From positions 116,148 through 180,147 of the forward strand of contig JANQNN010000011.1 in NCBI GenBank assembly GCA_028279545.1: DNA of 64,000 nt, written 5' to 3'. The translations under genes and the position numbers were made by a program. Positions within the stretch are counted from its first letter, which is position 1. Each line of letters opens with the position of its first letter. Below the pieces are notes generated by a model. It searched no databases. It was not told the DNA's origin and saw nothing but the letters and a program-made list of their open reading frames with translations. This document shows positions 52,520 to 62,314 of the stretch, piece after piece. The stretch comes from Nitrosopumilaceae archaeon (lineage in GTDB: Archaea; Thermoproteota; Nitrososphaeria; Nitrososphaerales; Nitrosopumilaceae).

Positions 52520-52723
52520 CGTCCCATATCACCTCTGAACGATTCTTGTAGGGTGCAAAGCAGGTTCTAGAAAGCATGGAAAATAAGCAGGGATGCGAGA
52601 AATTCGGCATATTTTTGCCATCATCTGAATCTAAAATACATGATTGATGATTTAAGGGGATGGTAACAAAGTTACATGGCAAGTTGGCAATTTCAATAAC
52701 CTAGTTTTCATATTCTTTTTCTT

Positions 52724-53131
52724 CTATAAAGCCAATTGTTTAAAATAATCTTTCACATGTGGCTGCCACATATAATACAAAATAATTACACCGACAACTG
52801 CAAATAGGAAAACAGGATGTCCAACTTTTAAGAACCCTACTAGAGATGAAGCTCCATACGCAATAATCAGTATTCTTGCATAGCCTTTTTGAGAAAACAA
52901 GGCAGCAGATGCCATTAATGCAAAGATACCAGGCACCAAAAGAGACAGTACTGGATAGAACAGAAATTCTTCAAAAGAAGGAAGGCCTACTAAATATTTT
53001 CCAGATTGTATGTCAGAAACAAACATCGTAAGACCAATGAATGCGGTAAGACAAACTGCACACATACCAATAAGAAAAACAGACAAGCCTCTCAACCCAA
53101 TTGGAATTTCATTAGAACTAAGAATTGTCAT
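52724..53131 (-). CDS. Hypothetical four-TM protein
   Basis: 135 residues, four hydrophobic segments (GLSVFLIGMCAVCLTAFIGL, FLFYPVLSLLVPGIFALMAS, ILIIAYGASSLVGFL and LFAVVGVIILYYMW). No family motif recognised. The C-terminus HVKDYFKQLAL is cytoplasmic by the positive-inside rule. Own promoter. The 53132-53534 gap precedes it. Confidence 0.55.
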   Translation of the reverse strand: MTILSSNEIPIGLRGLSVFLIGMCAVCLTAFIGLTMFVSDIQSGKYLVGLPSFEEFLFYPVLSLLVPGIFALMASAALFSQKGYARILIIAYGASSLVGFLKVGHPVFLFAVVGVIILYYMWQPHVKDYFKQLAL

Positions 53132-53534
53132 AATGGTATTATGCAGGTTGAAGTATTAAGAGATTTGTAAAAACAGTATGATGCTTTGACCGATTAAAAT
53201 CCCAAAAAACTAAAATCAAACAATATTCTAGTCACAACGGGACTAAAAGGACATCGCAAAACCAGTTCCCATCCGGTCTTGTGTAGCATGAAAAAATCCC
53301 AATGGCTTTCAAATTTACATGAGGTGATGATGTGGATGAAAAAAGAAAGAAATCCCTCATAGAGACTTTAACAGACGGTTCAATACCCTTGCAATTATTT
53401 TTATTAAAAATAAATGAAAGGGATTCAAGTACAATTAATTAAATGTTTTTTGAAATATTTGATTTTCCATATTTCTTGAATAATTCTGTGCAATGGTTTA
53501 AGAAAGAAAATTTCACATTGAAAAACTATTATTT
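53132..53534. other. Intergenic with dispersed repeat copy
   Basis: About 400 nt with no supported gene. 53357-53422 matches 45738-45800. The plus frame here reads SLIETLTDGSIPLQLFLLKI, possibly a tail of a lost gene. TATA-like AT runs are abundant; no stable hairpin was seen. Confidence 0.35.
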
Positions 53535-54635
53535 TCATTTTTCTACCGTGCTTGAAATCAAAATTAATTCGTCATGATTGTATTCTGGGAAGAAATGTGT
53601 AACAACTGAACTTTTGAGAATTTCTAAATCGCGTCCTGAAACTTGGTACTTGAACCCATCTAGAATAAATTGAATGTCATGCTCTTGATATCGCTCTGGC
53701 TGATCATTGTTTGGATCAAATGCAGAACCGCCAATTTTAATTACAGTTTGCCCTATCTGCCAAAACTCTGTGTTGGATTTTGCAAAGTTCAAGAAATGCT
53801 TCTGGTCTTGTGCGGATACATTGCTTTGTGTAAGGTGTACGTTGTAATTCCCCATGGATGAAAAATCATAGTATCTAGCTTCTGTTCTGCTATTATACGG
53901 ATTTATTTCAGCTAAAAGAAACCCCGCAAACTCGACAGGGATGGAGGGGTGGTTTGGGTGTGAGTTATTATATGACGTCGCAATGATCTGGGAACCCTGA
54001 CGAACTTCTTGTATTGACATTGGGCGGCCATACCCAACTACCCCGTTTTCATCAACATCCCATACCGGAGGCTCTACATACAAAAAGCCTCCATCACCAA
54101 TCGACAAGTCAAGGTTAGGCAGGGCCATGGGAGATGTGATCAGCACAGGATCGGCATTTTGTATTACCGCCCCGTCTATTGCCCTATACATTGTACCCTT
54201 GCAAGGATCCTCAATTCTTTGTCTTCCCGTGTCAGGCCAGTACTTTGTAATGCAATGGTCAGAAGATATGGATATGGCGCTATATGCCCTAAATGCTGCA
54301 ACGTCTTCGACTGCGCCACCCAGGTACTGTGGGAGTCTTATCAAAATAAATCTCTGAAACTCCTCTCGGTTTTCAGTGTCTTCTGGATTTGGATAATAGA
54401 AAAATTCCATGCTGTCTGGTTTCATAAATGAAATTTTATCCAAAGAAATTTCATTGAATTCCGAATCTTCAGGGATTTTTTGAACTTGGTTTTCCAATAT
54501 GCAAAAATCTCCCGAAACCACCCCGCCTTGCTCTACGCATAGAATTTCAGCTGCAGATTTTTCAAAAGCAAAAAACCCAATTGCAAGTGAAGCAATTGTG
54601 CAAACAACAATTATTACTAGGATACTTGCTTTCAT
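53535..54635 (-). CDS. Anchored protein with degenerate Rieske-like fold
   Basis: 366 residues with one N-terminal TM (ILVIIVVCTIASLAIGFFAF). The middle, SSDHCITKYWPDTGRQRIED then PCKGTMYRAIDGAVIQ, follows the strand and loop order of a Rieske domain, with C-I-T and P-C-K-G-T-M where active forms have CxH and CPxH. Without the two His ligands no 2Fe-2S cluster is expected; the two Cys may instead form the disulfide. Its outer location and homology suggest an origin in the cytochrome bc complex. It lies 4 nt after the small CxxC gene on the same strand. Confidence 0.55.
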   Translation of the reverse strand: MKASILVIIVVCTIASLAIGFFAFEKSAAEILCVEQGGVVSGDFCILENQVQKIPEDSEFNEISLDKISFMKPDSMEFFYYPNPEDTENREEFQRFILIRLPQYLGGAVEDVAAFRAYSAISISSDHCITKYWPDTGRQRIEDPCKGTMYRAIDGAVIQNADPVLITSPMALPNLDLSIGDGGFLYVEPPVWDVDENGVVGYGRPMSIQEVRQGSQIIATSYNNSHPNHPSIPVEFAGFLLAEINPYNSRTEARYYDFSSMGNYNVHLTQSNVSAQDQKHFLNFAKSNTEFWQIGQTVIKIGGSAFDPNNDQPERYQEHDIQFILDGFKYQVSGRDLEILKSSVVTHFFPEYNHDELILISSTVEK

Positions 54636-54639
54636 TTTC

Positions 54640-54900
54640 TCATTCCACGGAAATATATTCTATTTTTTCACCACAGAAGGGACAGTAATCAATCGGTGTA
54701 AGAGTATTTTTTTCCACAATACAGAATTTTCCAATTCTACCACTCCAAGCCTTTATAGTTGAAACAAATTTCTCTAGTTTCTCACAGCAAAAATCTAATT
54801 CATTCTCATTCTTAAATTCAGTAAAAGACACATATTCAAAGACCTGAACCTCTTTTCGGACATACACTTCCATTACTTCAACTAAGTGTGAGAAACTCAT
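54640..54900 (-). CDS. Hypothetical protein with C-terminal CPFCGEK motif
   Basis: 86 residues, or 77 from the internal Met at residue 10. It has a helical, acidic body with FCCEKLEKFV and a C-terminal CPFCGEKIEYIS. The single CxxC plus the CC pair could bind one zinc. Ends 4 nt before the Rieske-like gene starts. Not recognised. Confidence 0.5.
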   Translation of the reverse strand: MSFSHLVEVMEVYVRKEVQVFEYVSFTEFKNENELDFCCEKLEKFVSTIKAWSGRIGKFCIVEKNTLTPIDYCPFCGEKIEYISVE

Positions 54901-55132
54901 AAAGTGTTCTAATCTTTGATTTCATATTATTCCTAGATCCCTTTATTTTTCATTTTAAAATAAAAAATCAAAAAACCAATTACTTTGAGATGCTATGGAT
55001 TCACTATACGAATTATTCAATGTCTGGTTTTCAAGGAAAACCATAATTTAGAATCTATGCGGATGAGAATCCTCTGGATTCACTATCAAAGATTAGAAGT
55101 ACTTATGAATCCCTAAATTTGAGACACACTGA

Positions 55133-56962
55133 ATGAAATTTTTGGTTTTGGTTTTTGCCTCTTTCTTTATTATATTGTTTGTAACACAACAAGTTTATGC
55201 ATCACCTGAACCTGAGCAAGAAGAACAAATGACGAAAAATTGCGGACCAGACACAACATTACAAAATGGTATCTGTGTCCAGAAAAAAGAAAGCAGTCCC
55301 ACCTCTGCAGGAAACTGGCATACCTCATACCAAACAACACCTCCGCCTCTCAAACAATTAAAGTCAGGAATAAAGTTCCACAATATTGACTGCAAGGATG
55401 GGCTGGAGCTTGTCTACAAAAAGGCTGACGATACATCAGCATGTGTTGCACTGACAACCAAAATCGAACTTGTCGTGCGAGGTTGGGGGGAAGATGACAG
55501 GATCTTGTTAGGCTGCACGCAAAACCGACATGAGAAGTGCTTCCCTTCTGATCCACAAGATTATAGAAAGGACTTGTATGGTTATTATTTTGGTGATGCT
55601 GACCTTCCCTCCTCCAAATCGCATAATTTTCTTTCTTTTGAAACACTGAATGCATGTTCTGACAAGTCGGTTTGCCTTGGCAAGCTTGAAAACGGGACAA
55701 AAATCAGAATTGAATGCGATTACCCACTTCATGGATGTGGTGTCTTATCATTTGAGGATTACAAAGTAGCTGACAAAACTGTTGAGTGGAAAAAACACAT
55801 TACAATTTCCGCTAGCAGAATAGATGAATCGTTGCCGCTGCCTGACACGGTAAAGGTGCACCACATAAAGAAATTTTCTGAAACCCAAATCCTGACGAAA
55901 CTGACAAGTGGCGCAGATGGCTGCAAAGATGGAACCGAGATGTGTGCATTGCCAAGGGGAGTCTCCATAGATAGAACCTATCCTTTGGGGATACATGCAA
56001 GTGACCATGATGTCTATGCAATCAGTCTGGATGACAAAAAGGCCAACAGTCTTTTATCCCAGATGGAGTGGGAAACTGAAGGAGACTGGATTTATTCAAT
56101 TGTGGAATCTCAGCAAAAACACTACCTGGTTGTGCTTTCTACCTTTGAGAATGCAAAAACACCTGATGTCAAAATGAGACTAGTTGGCACTTCGCTACAT
56201 CCGGCAAGCTTGAGGCCTGGTGGGATTCTGAACTACACTGTCCAGCTGGATTCTTGGGCCACATATGGCTCACCTGCAACGGTATCCCTAAAGGCAGTTC
56301 AGGATGCAAAGGATTCAGGAATAAAGGCGTGGGTAGAACCAGACATGCTGGAAATTCCTGAGAGAAGCAATTTTACTGCAACCCTGTTTGTTCAAGCTCA
56401 GGATGATGCAAAAGACGGTATCTACCATGTACGTGTAATTGGACATGCAAACGGAAATCTGGCAGGTCTTTATTGCAGCAACACCATATGTCCGACAGTA
56501 AACATCGGAGAGTCTGTGTGGTCTATTAGCACATTTGGTTCTGGCAGTGGCAGGGCAATAGGCGGAACTGGTACTCCCGAAAACACATGGCTGGAGCTGA
56601 GCCTTGACAAAGATGAGCTTTATGAGGGAGATACTGCAGAAATCAGTGCTGTTCTTGTAAACAACAGCACTGCAAAAATAACATTTACCCCGCGTGAACT
56701 GCTGATTTCTGTGATAAAGACAGAGCCCGTAGGATATTATGAGAACCTGTATGGCATTGAGGCAAGATACGAATCAGATGAGCCAATCACGCTAGAGCCA
56801 AAATCAAAAACGCTTTTGGTAAGGCCGTTTTACTGGAACCAAATAACATTTCATGATCTTGAGGAAAAACAAAGACTGGTCCCAAAGCAGTACAAGATGA
56901 TCTCCAAGTTTGTTGGGGATAATTACGACTGGTCTGATGAGGAGTGGGTTGAAATCAAATGA
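55133..56962 (+). CDS. Large secreted protein with Ig-like modules
   Basis: 609 residues. Signal peptide ends VYA at about 23. A Cys-containing N-terminal third (CGPDTTLQNGICVQKKES) is followed by beta domains, including an NEW3-like module (GGILNYTVQLDSWATYGSPA, then VQAQDDAKDGIYHVRVIGHA) and a second (LSLDKDELYEGDTAEISAVL). Probably an S-layer-associated or adhesive protein outside the cell. The following gene starts in its stop codon (ATGA), so the pair is one unit. Codon use is richer in G and C than the flanking genes. Confidence 0.6.
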   Translation: MKFLVLVFASFFIILFVTQQVYASPEPEQEEQMTKNCGPDTTLQNGICVQKKESSPTSAGNWHTSYQTTPPPLKQLKSGIKFHNIDCKDGLELVYKKADDTSACVALTTKIELVVRGWGEDDRILLGCTQNRHEKCFPSDPQDYRKDLYGYYFGDADLPSSKSHNFLSFETLNACSDKSVCLGKLENGTKIRIECDYPLHGCGVLSFEDYKVADKTVEWKKHITISASRIDESLPLPDTVKVHHIKKFSETQILTKLTSGADGCKDGTEMCALPRGVSIDRTYPLGIHASDHDVYAISLDDKKANSLLSQMEWETEGDWIYSIVESQQKHYLVVLSTFENAKTPDVKMRLVGTSLHPASLRPGGILNYTVQLDSWATYGSPATVSLKAVQDAKDSGIKAWVEPDMLEIPERSNFTATLFVQAQDDAKDGIYHVRVIGHANGNLAGLYCSNTICPTVNIGESVWSISTFGSGSGRAIGGTGTPENTWLELSLDKDELYEGDTAEISAVLVNNSTAKITFTPRELLISVIKTEPVGYYENLYGIEARYESDEPITLEPKSKTLLVRPFYWNQITFHDLEEKQRLVPKQYKMISKFVGDNYDWSDEEWVEIK

Positions 56963-59900
56963 AAATCAGATTCTTGATAATTTTTATTATTATTGGAATT
57001 GCCTCTCTTGGATTTTTATCAGCTGAGGCAGTACATGATGAGCAATCTTCCAGAGAAAGTGACGACCCAAGAATAGCTGTAAAGGCTGATAGTGCATATG
57101 TTGTCTGGGTTGAAGGATCTGGTCGTGAATCCAGCGATATCTATTTTACAAAGATTACTTCTGGTGCAAAGACTGAAGAGCCGATAAACATTACAAACGG
57201 CTCTTCAATTTATCCACGTCCACAAGTTCACGTGTACGAGAAAAATGTATACCTGTTATGGGAAGACAGGACGGAGAAAGACGGGATTGACCAGATATAT
57301 TTTTCAAAAAGCAGTGATGATGGAGAATCGTTTAGCAAACCAGAAATTCTTGGCCCAAAGGACCAGACAATCTACAGGCCATTTTCCATCCACCAGGTAA
57401 ATGACAAGTTATACGTATTTGGAAGCAATTGGGACAGGGCTACTCAGCAAAACAATGTTGTCTATTTTGCAAGCAATGATTTTGGAGAGACATTTTTGCC
57501 ACAAAGAGTCGTGTTTGACCATGAACAATCAGATCAAGAGATCCAGGTACAGGTCCATGATGACACCATCTATGTCTTGTCTGATGACAGAAACGACTTT
57601 GATGAGAGAGGATCCATCTACCTTCGAAAAATTCTTCCAGATGGAACTTTGACAGAAATTGTAAACGTCAATGGAGGCAGCTCTGCTGTAACTTATCCCA
57701 AGTTTGCAGTATCTGGTGATGACATCTATGTCTCTTGGAGAGACAGGGTTGATGACAGGTGGTTCCAGGCATTTACCAAAAGCAACGATGGTGGAAACTC
57801 GTTTGACCCGCCAAGGATTCTAGATTCTGATCCTAAATCCATTGACACGTTAGGACCTAATGGTGATTTTATTTTTGCATATGGAAACCTTGTTCATGTT
57901 TTGTGGGAGTCTGAATATTGGGACGGAGAGACACAGACTTTCAAGACCTTTATGGCAAACAGTGACAACAAGGGAAAAGATTTCTTGATTCTACAGGTTC
58001 CTTTGGAGGAAAAATTCTTGGAACGTGGAACTATTGTATCCAAAATGGACAAAGGTATTCTACACCAAATGGGAATCACCGTAAAAAATCCTCCATACCA
58101 CCATACTGCAGTTTATTTTTCTTCCATTCCTAGTGATGAAGAAAATGAGTCAAAAGACATTCTAGAAGACCTTTCTGTTCAAGTCAAATGGATGCCTGAC
58201 TTTGAATCAGACGGAGATCACGTCCATTTCATCACACCCGGAGGATACAACAGGGATTGTATATTATACTCGCATAGCAACGATGGGGGAAAGTCGTTTG
58301 GAAATGTTGTAAACCTTAGCCCCAATGCCAATGACTTTGAATGTCTTGGGATAAAACCAGACCTTTCAAAACCTCTCAAACAAACCTCCAGTGGCGCAGA
58401 CATTCATGAGATACAATGCAAGGATGATCTCTCCAAGGGATATCTCCTTGTACTAAGAGAGGGCAATGGCCAACCGCTATGTGTAATGTCCTTAAACTAC
58501 CACAAGATGATTGAGCGAAACTATGTCTCAGAAAAATCATTTGAAACCATAGCCCTCAGTGCAGCAAGGGACTATTTGGCATCCCATCCAAAATTATCTG
58601 AAAACATTTTGCAGGACTCTTTGGAACTGGATGTGTATCTTACCAGGCATTCAATCCCACCAGCATATGTCATCAACGGTTCTTTTGATTCTCAAAACCC
58701 AATATACTCTGGCGATGTTGATGATGCCAGTCACACCATTGAGATGATACTTGTTCAAAACAACAAGATTCATCATGCAAAAATAGACGATACTTTCCTA
58801 CTTACCCCACTTGAAGAGGAACAAAGACACCCGCTTCAATCCACAATCGTTTCACCCACACTCAAAACAATTTTGAGTCCTGGTGAGAGAATAAACAACA
58901 AGGGATTGATCCCACTAGTCATTACCGAGGTGTCTGAAGGCGGGTATGATGAAACGACTCATTGGACGTTCCAATCAATTGGATACCAGGGAGATAACCG
59001 GGACAAAAAATGGGGAATTTTGCCAGACAGCTACAGACTCGGAGAAACTGTGGATGAAAACGGAAAAGATGCAATAGACAGAGAAAGAATGCCTGAAAAC
59101 TTTGGAATCCCGCTTCCCTTGTTTATCTTCCCCGTCTTTTGCGGAGATGAAAGGATAGAGGGAGAGTCTGGGTGGCATTATTCCTTGCCGACTAGAACCG
59201 ACACTTCAATGGTTTTCTACACTTCTACTGACAAGGGAATTTATCCAGACCAAGACGGCATGTATGACATAAAATTTGTGTCAATGTTTAAGACAGAGAC
59301 TTCATTGTCCGATAATCTGCTAGTAATTTCTAACCACACCCTCTTGTGCCCCCTGGAGACAGAAAGAAACGATGCTACTCATGCATATTACACACACCTT
59401 CAATTCAAAATAGATGACGAGTGGACTGCCTCATACTACGCGCCAGACTCTCAAGTAAGCTCAAGTGAATTACATGAGCATGCAACAATCCTAGCTAAAG
59501 TCTTTGGAGACAAGTTTGATTTTTCGCAACCTAAATTCCATCTACAAGATCCAAGAATCAACTTTGAGCAGACAGACCCAGATATGGTACATAGAATTTC
59601 TGAGGATGCCACACTTGGACTCTTGTTTGAAACCCTTGAGATGAAACTTGATGAGAACTGCTTTGTTTTTCCCAATAAGCGCGAATTTTGCAACACTGAT
59701 GAGTACTTGTTGAAATTTTACGTAAACGATGTTCAAATGGACGACATTTCACAGTATCTGATTTCAGACGATGACAAAATACTGATATCATATGGTCCTA
59801 AATCAGATCAGGAAATACCAAGCCAGCTTGAAGAACTAGAATCAATTGCAAAATACAATTACGTTTCACTCGACAAGCTGATGAATATGGATATTGGAAC

Positions 59901-60447
59901 TGTAAGTGAGGGTACCTATAACGGCGACCTTGGATTCAAGACTGTAGAGAAACTTTTCACCATAGATATGGAAAACCAAGAAACCAGACACAGTCTAGAA
60001 ACAAGAATCACTCAGAAACAACATGAGTATGACTCTTTCTTGAAGGACACCAAAGCTACAGTTGTTCTTGAAAACTTGAAAAACGAAATTACAAAATTAA
60101 AGTCTGAATTAGACTCCTTGAATGACACGAAATTTACCAGCGAACAAATCTTTCAAAAAATAGGAGAGATTGAAGACGAGAACAAAAAGATGTATTTTCT
60201 AGGGGTTGACAAATACCGGGATTTTATTTTGGCAAAAAAACAAGTTGAAGGACCATTGCAAGAAAAAACTTCTGAACACATAAAAGTGAAAATTAATTCT
60301 GAGAAAAAAAGCCTTGAAATCATGCTTCCAACAGCAATCAAAAGCAATTCCACACAAATTGAACAATTTACATCAATCATTGAAGCAAACATGCCAGAAG
60401 ACATTGATTGGGAACTAATCATTCTAAAGGATGAACTTGAAGGATAG
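56959..60447 (+). CDS. Giant secreted Asp-box (sialidase-like) propeller protein
   Basis: 1162 residues with a signal peptide ending SAEA. The N-terminal 400 residues carry repeated Asp-box turns (SSDDGESF, SNDFGETF, SNDGGNSF and SNDGGKSF) between strands such as VYVVWVEGS and NVYLLWEDR. That makes a six- or seven-bladed propeller of the sialidase/BNR type, without the catalytic Arg triad visible. A mixed alpha/beta centre and a C-terminal coiled coil (about 1015-1085) follow. Likely extracellular binding. ATGA-coupled to the previous secreted protein. Confidence 0.68.
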   Translation: MKIRFLIIFIIIGIASLGFLSAEAVHDEQSSRESDDPRIAVKADSAYVVWVEGSGRESSDIYFTKITSGAKTEEPINITNGSSIYPRPQVHVYEKNVYLLWEDRTEKDGIDQIYFSKSSDDGESFSKPEILGPKDQTIYRPFSIHQVNDKLYVFGSNWDRATQQNNVVYFASNDFGETFLPQRVVFDHEQSDQEIQVQVHDDTIYVLSDDRNDFDERGSIYLRKILPDGTLTEIVNVNGGSSAVTYPKFAVSGDDIYVSWRDRVDDRWFQAFTKSNDGGNSFDPPRILDSDPKSIDTLGPNGDFIFAYGNLVHVLWESEYWDGETQTFKTFMANSDNKGKDFLILQVPLEEKFLERGTIVSKMDKGILHQMGITVKNPPYHHTAVYFSSIPSDEENESKDILEDLSVQVKWMPDFESDGDHVHFITPGGYNRDCILYSHSNDGGKSFGNVVNLSPNANDFECLGIKPDLSKPLKQTSSGADIHEIQCKDDLSKGYLLVLREGNGQPLCVMSLNYHKMIERNYVSEKSFETIALSAARDYLASHPKLSENILQDSLELDVYLTRHSIPPAYVINGSFDSQNPIYSGDVDDASHTIEMILVQNNKIHHAKIDDTFLLTPLEEEQRHPLQSTIVSPTLKTILSPGERINNKGLIPLVITEVSEGGYDETTHWTFQSIGYQGDNRDKKWGILPDSYRLGETVDENGKDAIDRERMPENFGIPLPLFIFPVFCGDERIEGESGWHYSLPTRTDTSMVFYTSTDKGIYPDQDGMYDIKFVSMFKTETSLSDNLLVISNHTLLCPLETERNDATHAYYTHLQFKIDDEWTASYYAPDSQVSSSELHEHATILAKVFGDKFDFSQPKFHLQDPRINFEQTDPDMVHRISEDATLGLLFETLEMKLDENCFVFPNKREFCNTDEYLLKFYVNDVQMDDISQYLISDDDKILISYGPKSDQEIPSQLEELESIAKYNYVSLDKLMNMDIGTVSEGTYNGDLGFKTVEKLFTIDMENQETRHSLETRITQKQHEYDSFLKDTKATVVLENLKNEITKLKSELDSLNDTKFTSEQIFQKIGEIEDENKKMYFLGVDKYRDFILAKKQVEGPLQEKTSEHIKVKINSEKKSLEIMLPTAIKSNSTQIEQFTSIIEANMPEDIDWELIILKDELEG

Positions 60448-60549
60448 TTTTGTTTTTAGATGACCAGTTGTTCTAAGTCTGCTGTTGTGTTATTTTTCTT
60501 TAAGAAGCTCGTGGGATTTTCAATTTCATTTTAGTTATTTTGGGTAACT

Positions 60550-60909
60550 TTAAGCGGCAATTGCTTCAGTAATTTTTGAAAGGCTTGCAGGTTTTTTTAA
60601 AAAGGTCTGAACAATGCCATTTTTTTGTAGCAGTTTTTTTGACACGTATTCTGGAATTGTGGCAGCAGAAAACAAGATGATTTTCTGACCTTGCAGTTTG
60701 TTATTTTTTTCCAAATTATCAATGATACTTAGACCGCTGCATCCCGGAATGGACAAGTCCAAAAATATCTTGTCCCATTTCCTATTTTGAATTATCTGAA
60801 GTCCCACATGCCCGTCGTTACAAATTTCTACATCATGTCCCTTTGTTTTGAGAAATTTTTCCAGCACATTTGTGATGCTTGGGTTGTCATCGACAACTAA
60901 TATTTTCAT
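60550..60909 (-). CDS. Single-domain response regulator (CheY-like)
   Basis: 119 residues of receiver domain only. The phosphoacceptor is D51 in KIFLDLSIPG, the acidic pair D7-D8 in VVDDNP, Thr/Ser in LFSAAT and K near 101 in FLKKPAS. With no output domain it probably acts by protein contact. The many-TM gene at 61357 may encode a sensor partner, but no kinase is in the window. Confidence 0.85.
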   Translation of the reverse strand: MKILVVDDNPSITNVLEKFLKTKGHDVEICNDGHVGLQIIQNRKWDKIFLDLSIPGCSGLSIIDNLEKNNKLQGQKIILFSAATIPEYVSKKLLQKNGIVQTFLKKPASLSKITEAIAA

Positions 60910-61017
60910 ATTTTTTTTCCCGCAAAACTCCGTATCAATATTAGTTTGTCACAAAAATGACTGACAGGTGGACATGGACAATGCCTTTGATATTTGGGAT
61001 CTGATCTTGAAACTTCA

Positions 61018-61236
61018 TTATGTGTAGGACCAAACAATTCCCCAATGCAGTGTTTTATCACCTGCTTTGTATTTGTCAACTGATTCAACTTTATCAAAAT
61101 CATTCATAGTAAAAATAAAAGGAGATAATATTTTATTAGACATATACTCTAAGTTCAATTCATCATTAAAGACAGTATTACCATCTATTTCGCGTGATAA
61201 ATGTAATTTTATTTTTGAAACTTGGGTTGAAATCAA
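61018..61236 (-). CDS. Doubtful small ORF upstream of the response regulator
   Basis: 72 residues, KIKLHLSREIDGNTVFNDEL then FIFTMNDFDKVESVDKYKAG. Composition is protein-like and beta-rich, but there is no family and no strong start. A second overlapping frame (60906-61103) has no protein-like features and is left out. Confidence 0.3.
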   Translation of the reverse strand: MISTQVSKIKLHLSREIDGNTVFNDELNLEYMSNKILSPFIFTMNDFDKVESVDKYKAGDKTLHWGIVWSYT

Positions 61237-61356
61237 AATGTGTTAAAACTTAATGGTCTCATTTCTTTATTCAATAGCAGTTCAAGAAAGTAAATTTGAA
61301 TTAATTTTTTGAGAGCCATAAACAATGTTTTTACTCTTAGGTTTTTGTGATATGGT

Positions 61357-62115
61357 ATGGCAAATGTTGCAAAAACGGACATGCCCTACAAGATCCCTTT
61401 TCTGATATTTGGAATCATGATGGCATTTCATATGATTGTAGAATTTTCAGGCCTTGTTGATTTGTCAATTGTCACAAGCATAACCCTAGTTGTCTCGCCC
61501 TTAGCAGTTTCAATTTCATGTTTTATTATTGCAAAAATCTATGGAATGTCCAAGGTTTTTGGGAAATCATATCTTCTCTTAGGGCTGGGATTTTTTTCTG
61601 TATTTGTTGGGGAATTAATCTATTTCCATTTTGTCAATACCCTATTTTATGAAGAATATTCAATCATGGGTGATTTTTTCTTTTTGGCATCGTATCCATT
61701 CAAGATAGCCCATATTTTCATAAACATATGTTATTTTGTTGACAGATTAACATATTCTCAAAAATATCTGCTGTGTGTAATTCCTGTTGCAATAATTCTT
61801 GGATATTCAGCGGTTGTATTTGGTGTGGGTCTGGATGATGTTGATGAGTTTATTTATTCTCTGATTTTTGTAATTACATCCTCTATTGTTCTGGCCCTTA
61901 CTGTTGTAGCTTTTACATTGTTTAGAAAAACTGTTCTGATTTCTGCATGGTTCGTACTTTTAATTGGAATTGCTATTGGCACAGTTGGTGATATTTTGTA
62001 CAATTATGCGTACACTCTTGGCGCTTACAGTTTTAGCAGTCTTTTACCTCCTCTATGGATTGCATCTTCACTGATAATGATTTATGCATTGTATAAGCAC
62101 CAACAATCCGTATGA
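61357..62115 (+). CDS. Hypothetical seven-to-eight-TM protein, sensor-like
   Basis: 252 residues, at least seven TM segments in the pattern of membrane sensor domains (MHYT- or 7TM-type). Examples are IPFLIFGIMMAFHMIVEFSG, SLIFVITSSIVLALTVVAFT and SAWFVLLIGIAIGTVGDILY. Conserved polar residues inside (H in AFHMIVEF, D in GTVGDILYNY) could bind a ligand or ion. It may feed the response regulator; no kinase domain is attached. Confidence 0.6.
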   Translation: MANVAKTDMPYKIPFLIFGIMMAFHMIVEFSGLVDLSIVTSITLVVSPLAVSISCFIIAKIYGMSKVFGKSYLLLGLGFFSVFVGELIYFHFVNTLFYEEYSIMGDFFFLASYPFKIAHIFINICYFVDRLTYSQKYLLCVIPVAIILGYSAVVFGVGLDDVDEFIYSLIFVITSSIVLALTVVAFTLFRKTVLISAWFVLLIGIAIGTVGDILYNYAYTLGAYSFSSLLPPLWIASSLIMIYALYKHQQSV

Positions 62116-62314
62116 TCCGCATCTCCTGTGAGACAAGAAGATCCCAAATGCCATCCGGAAGCGACCTGATTTCAATCCAACTGAGTGAGAGGAAAATCAA
62201 CTGGTTGTTGATTGTATTGGTGGCCTTCCAAGTGTTTCTAAATATTGCTACATATAGCATTACTACCTGACTTTCTTTGAAACTAAATTTGGATCATTTA
62301 AAATCGGGGGGAAA

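Noticed and set aside
60906..61103. 65-codon minus frame upstream of the response regulator
   Set aside because: Overlaps another doubtful frame; composition is not protein-like.
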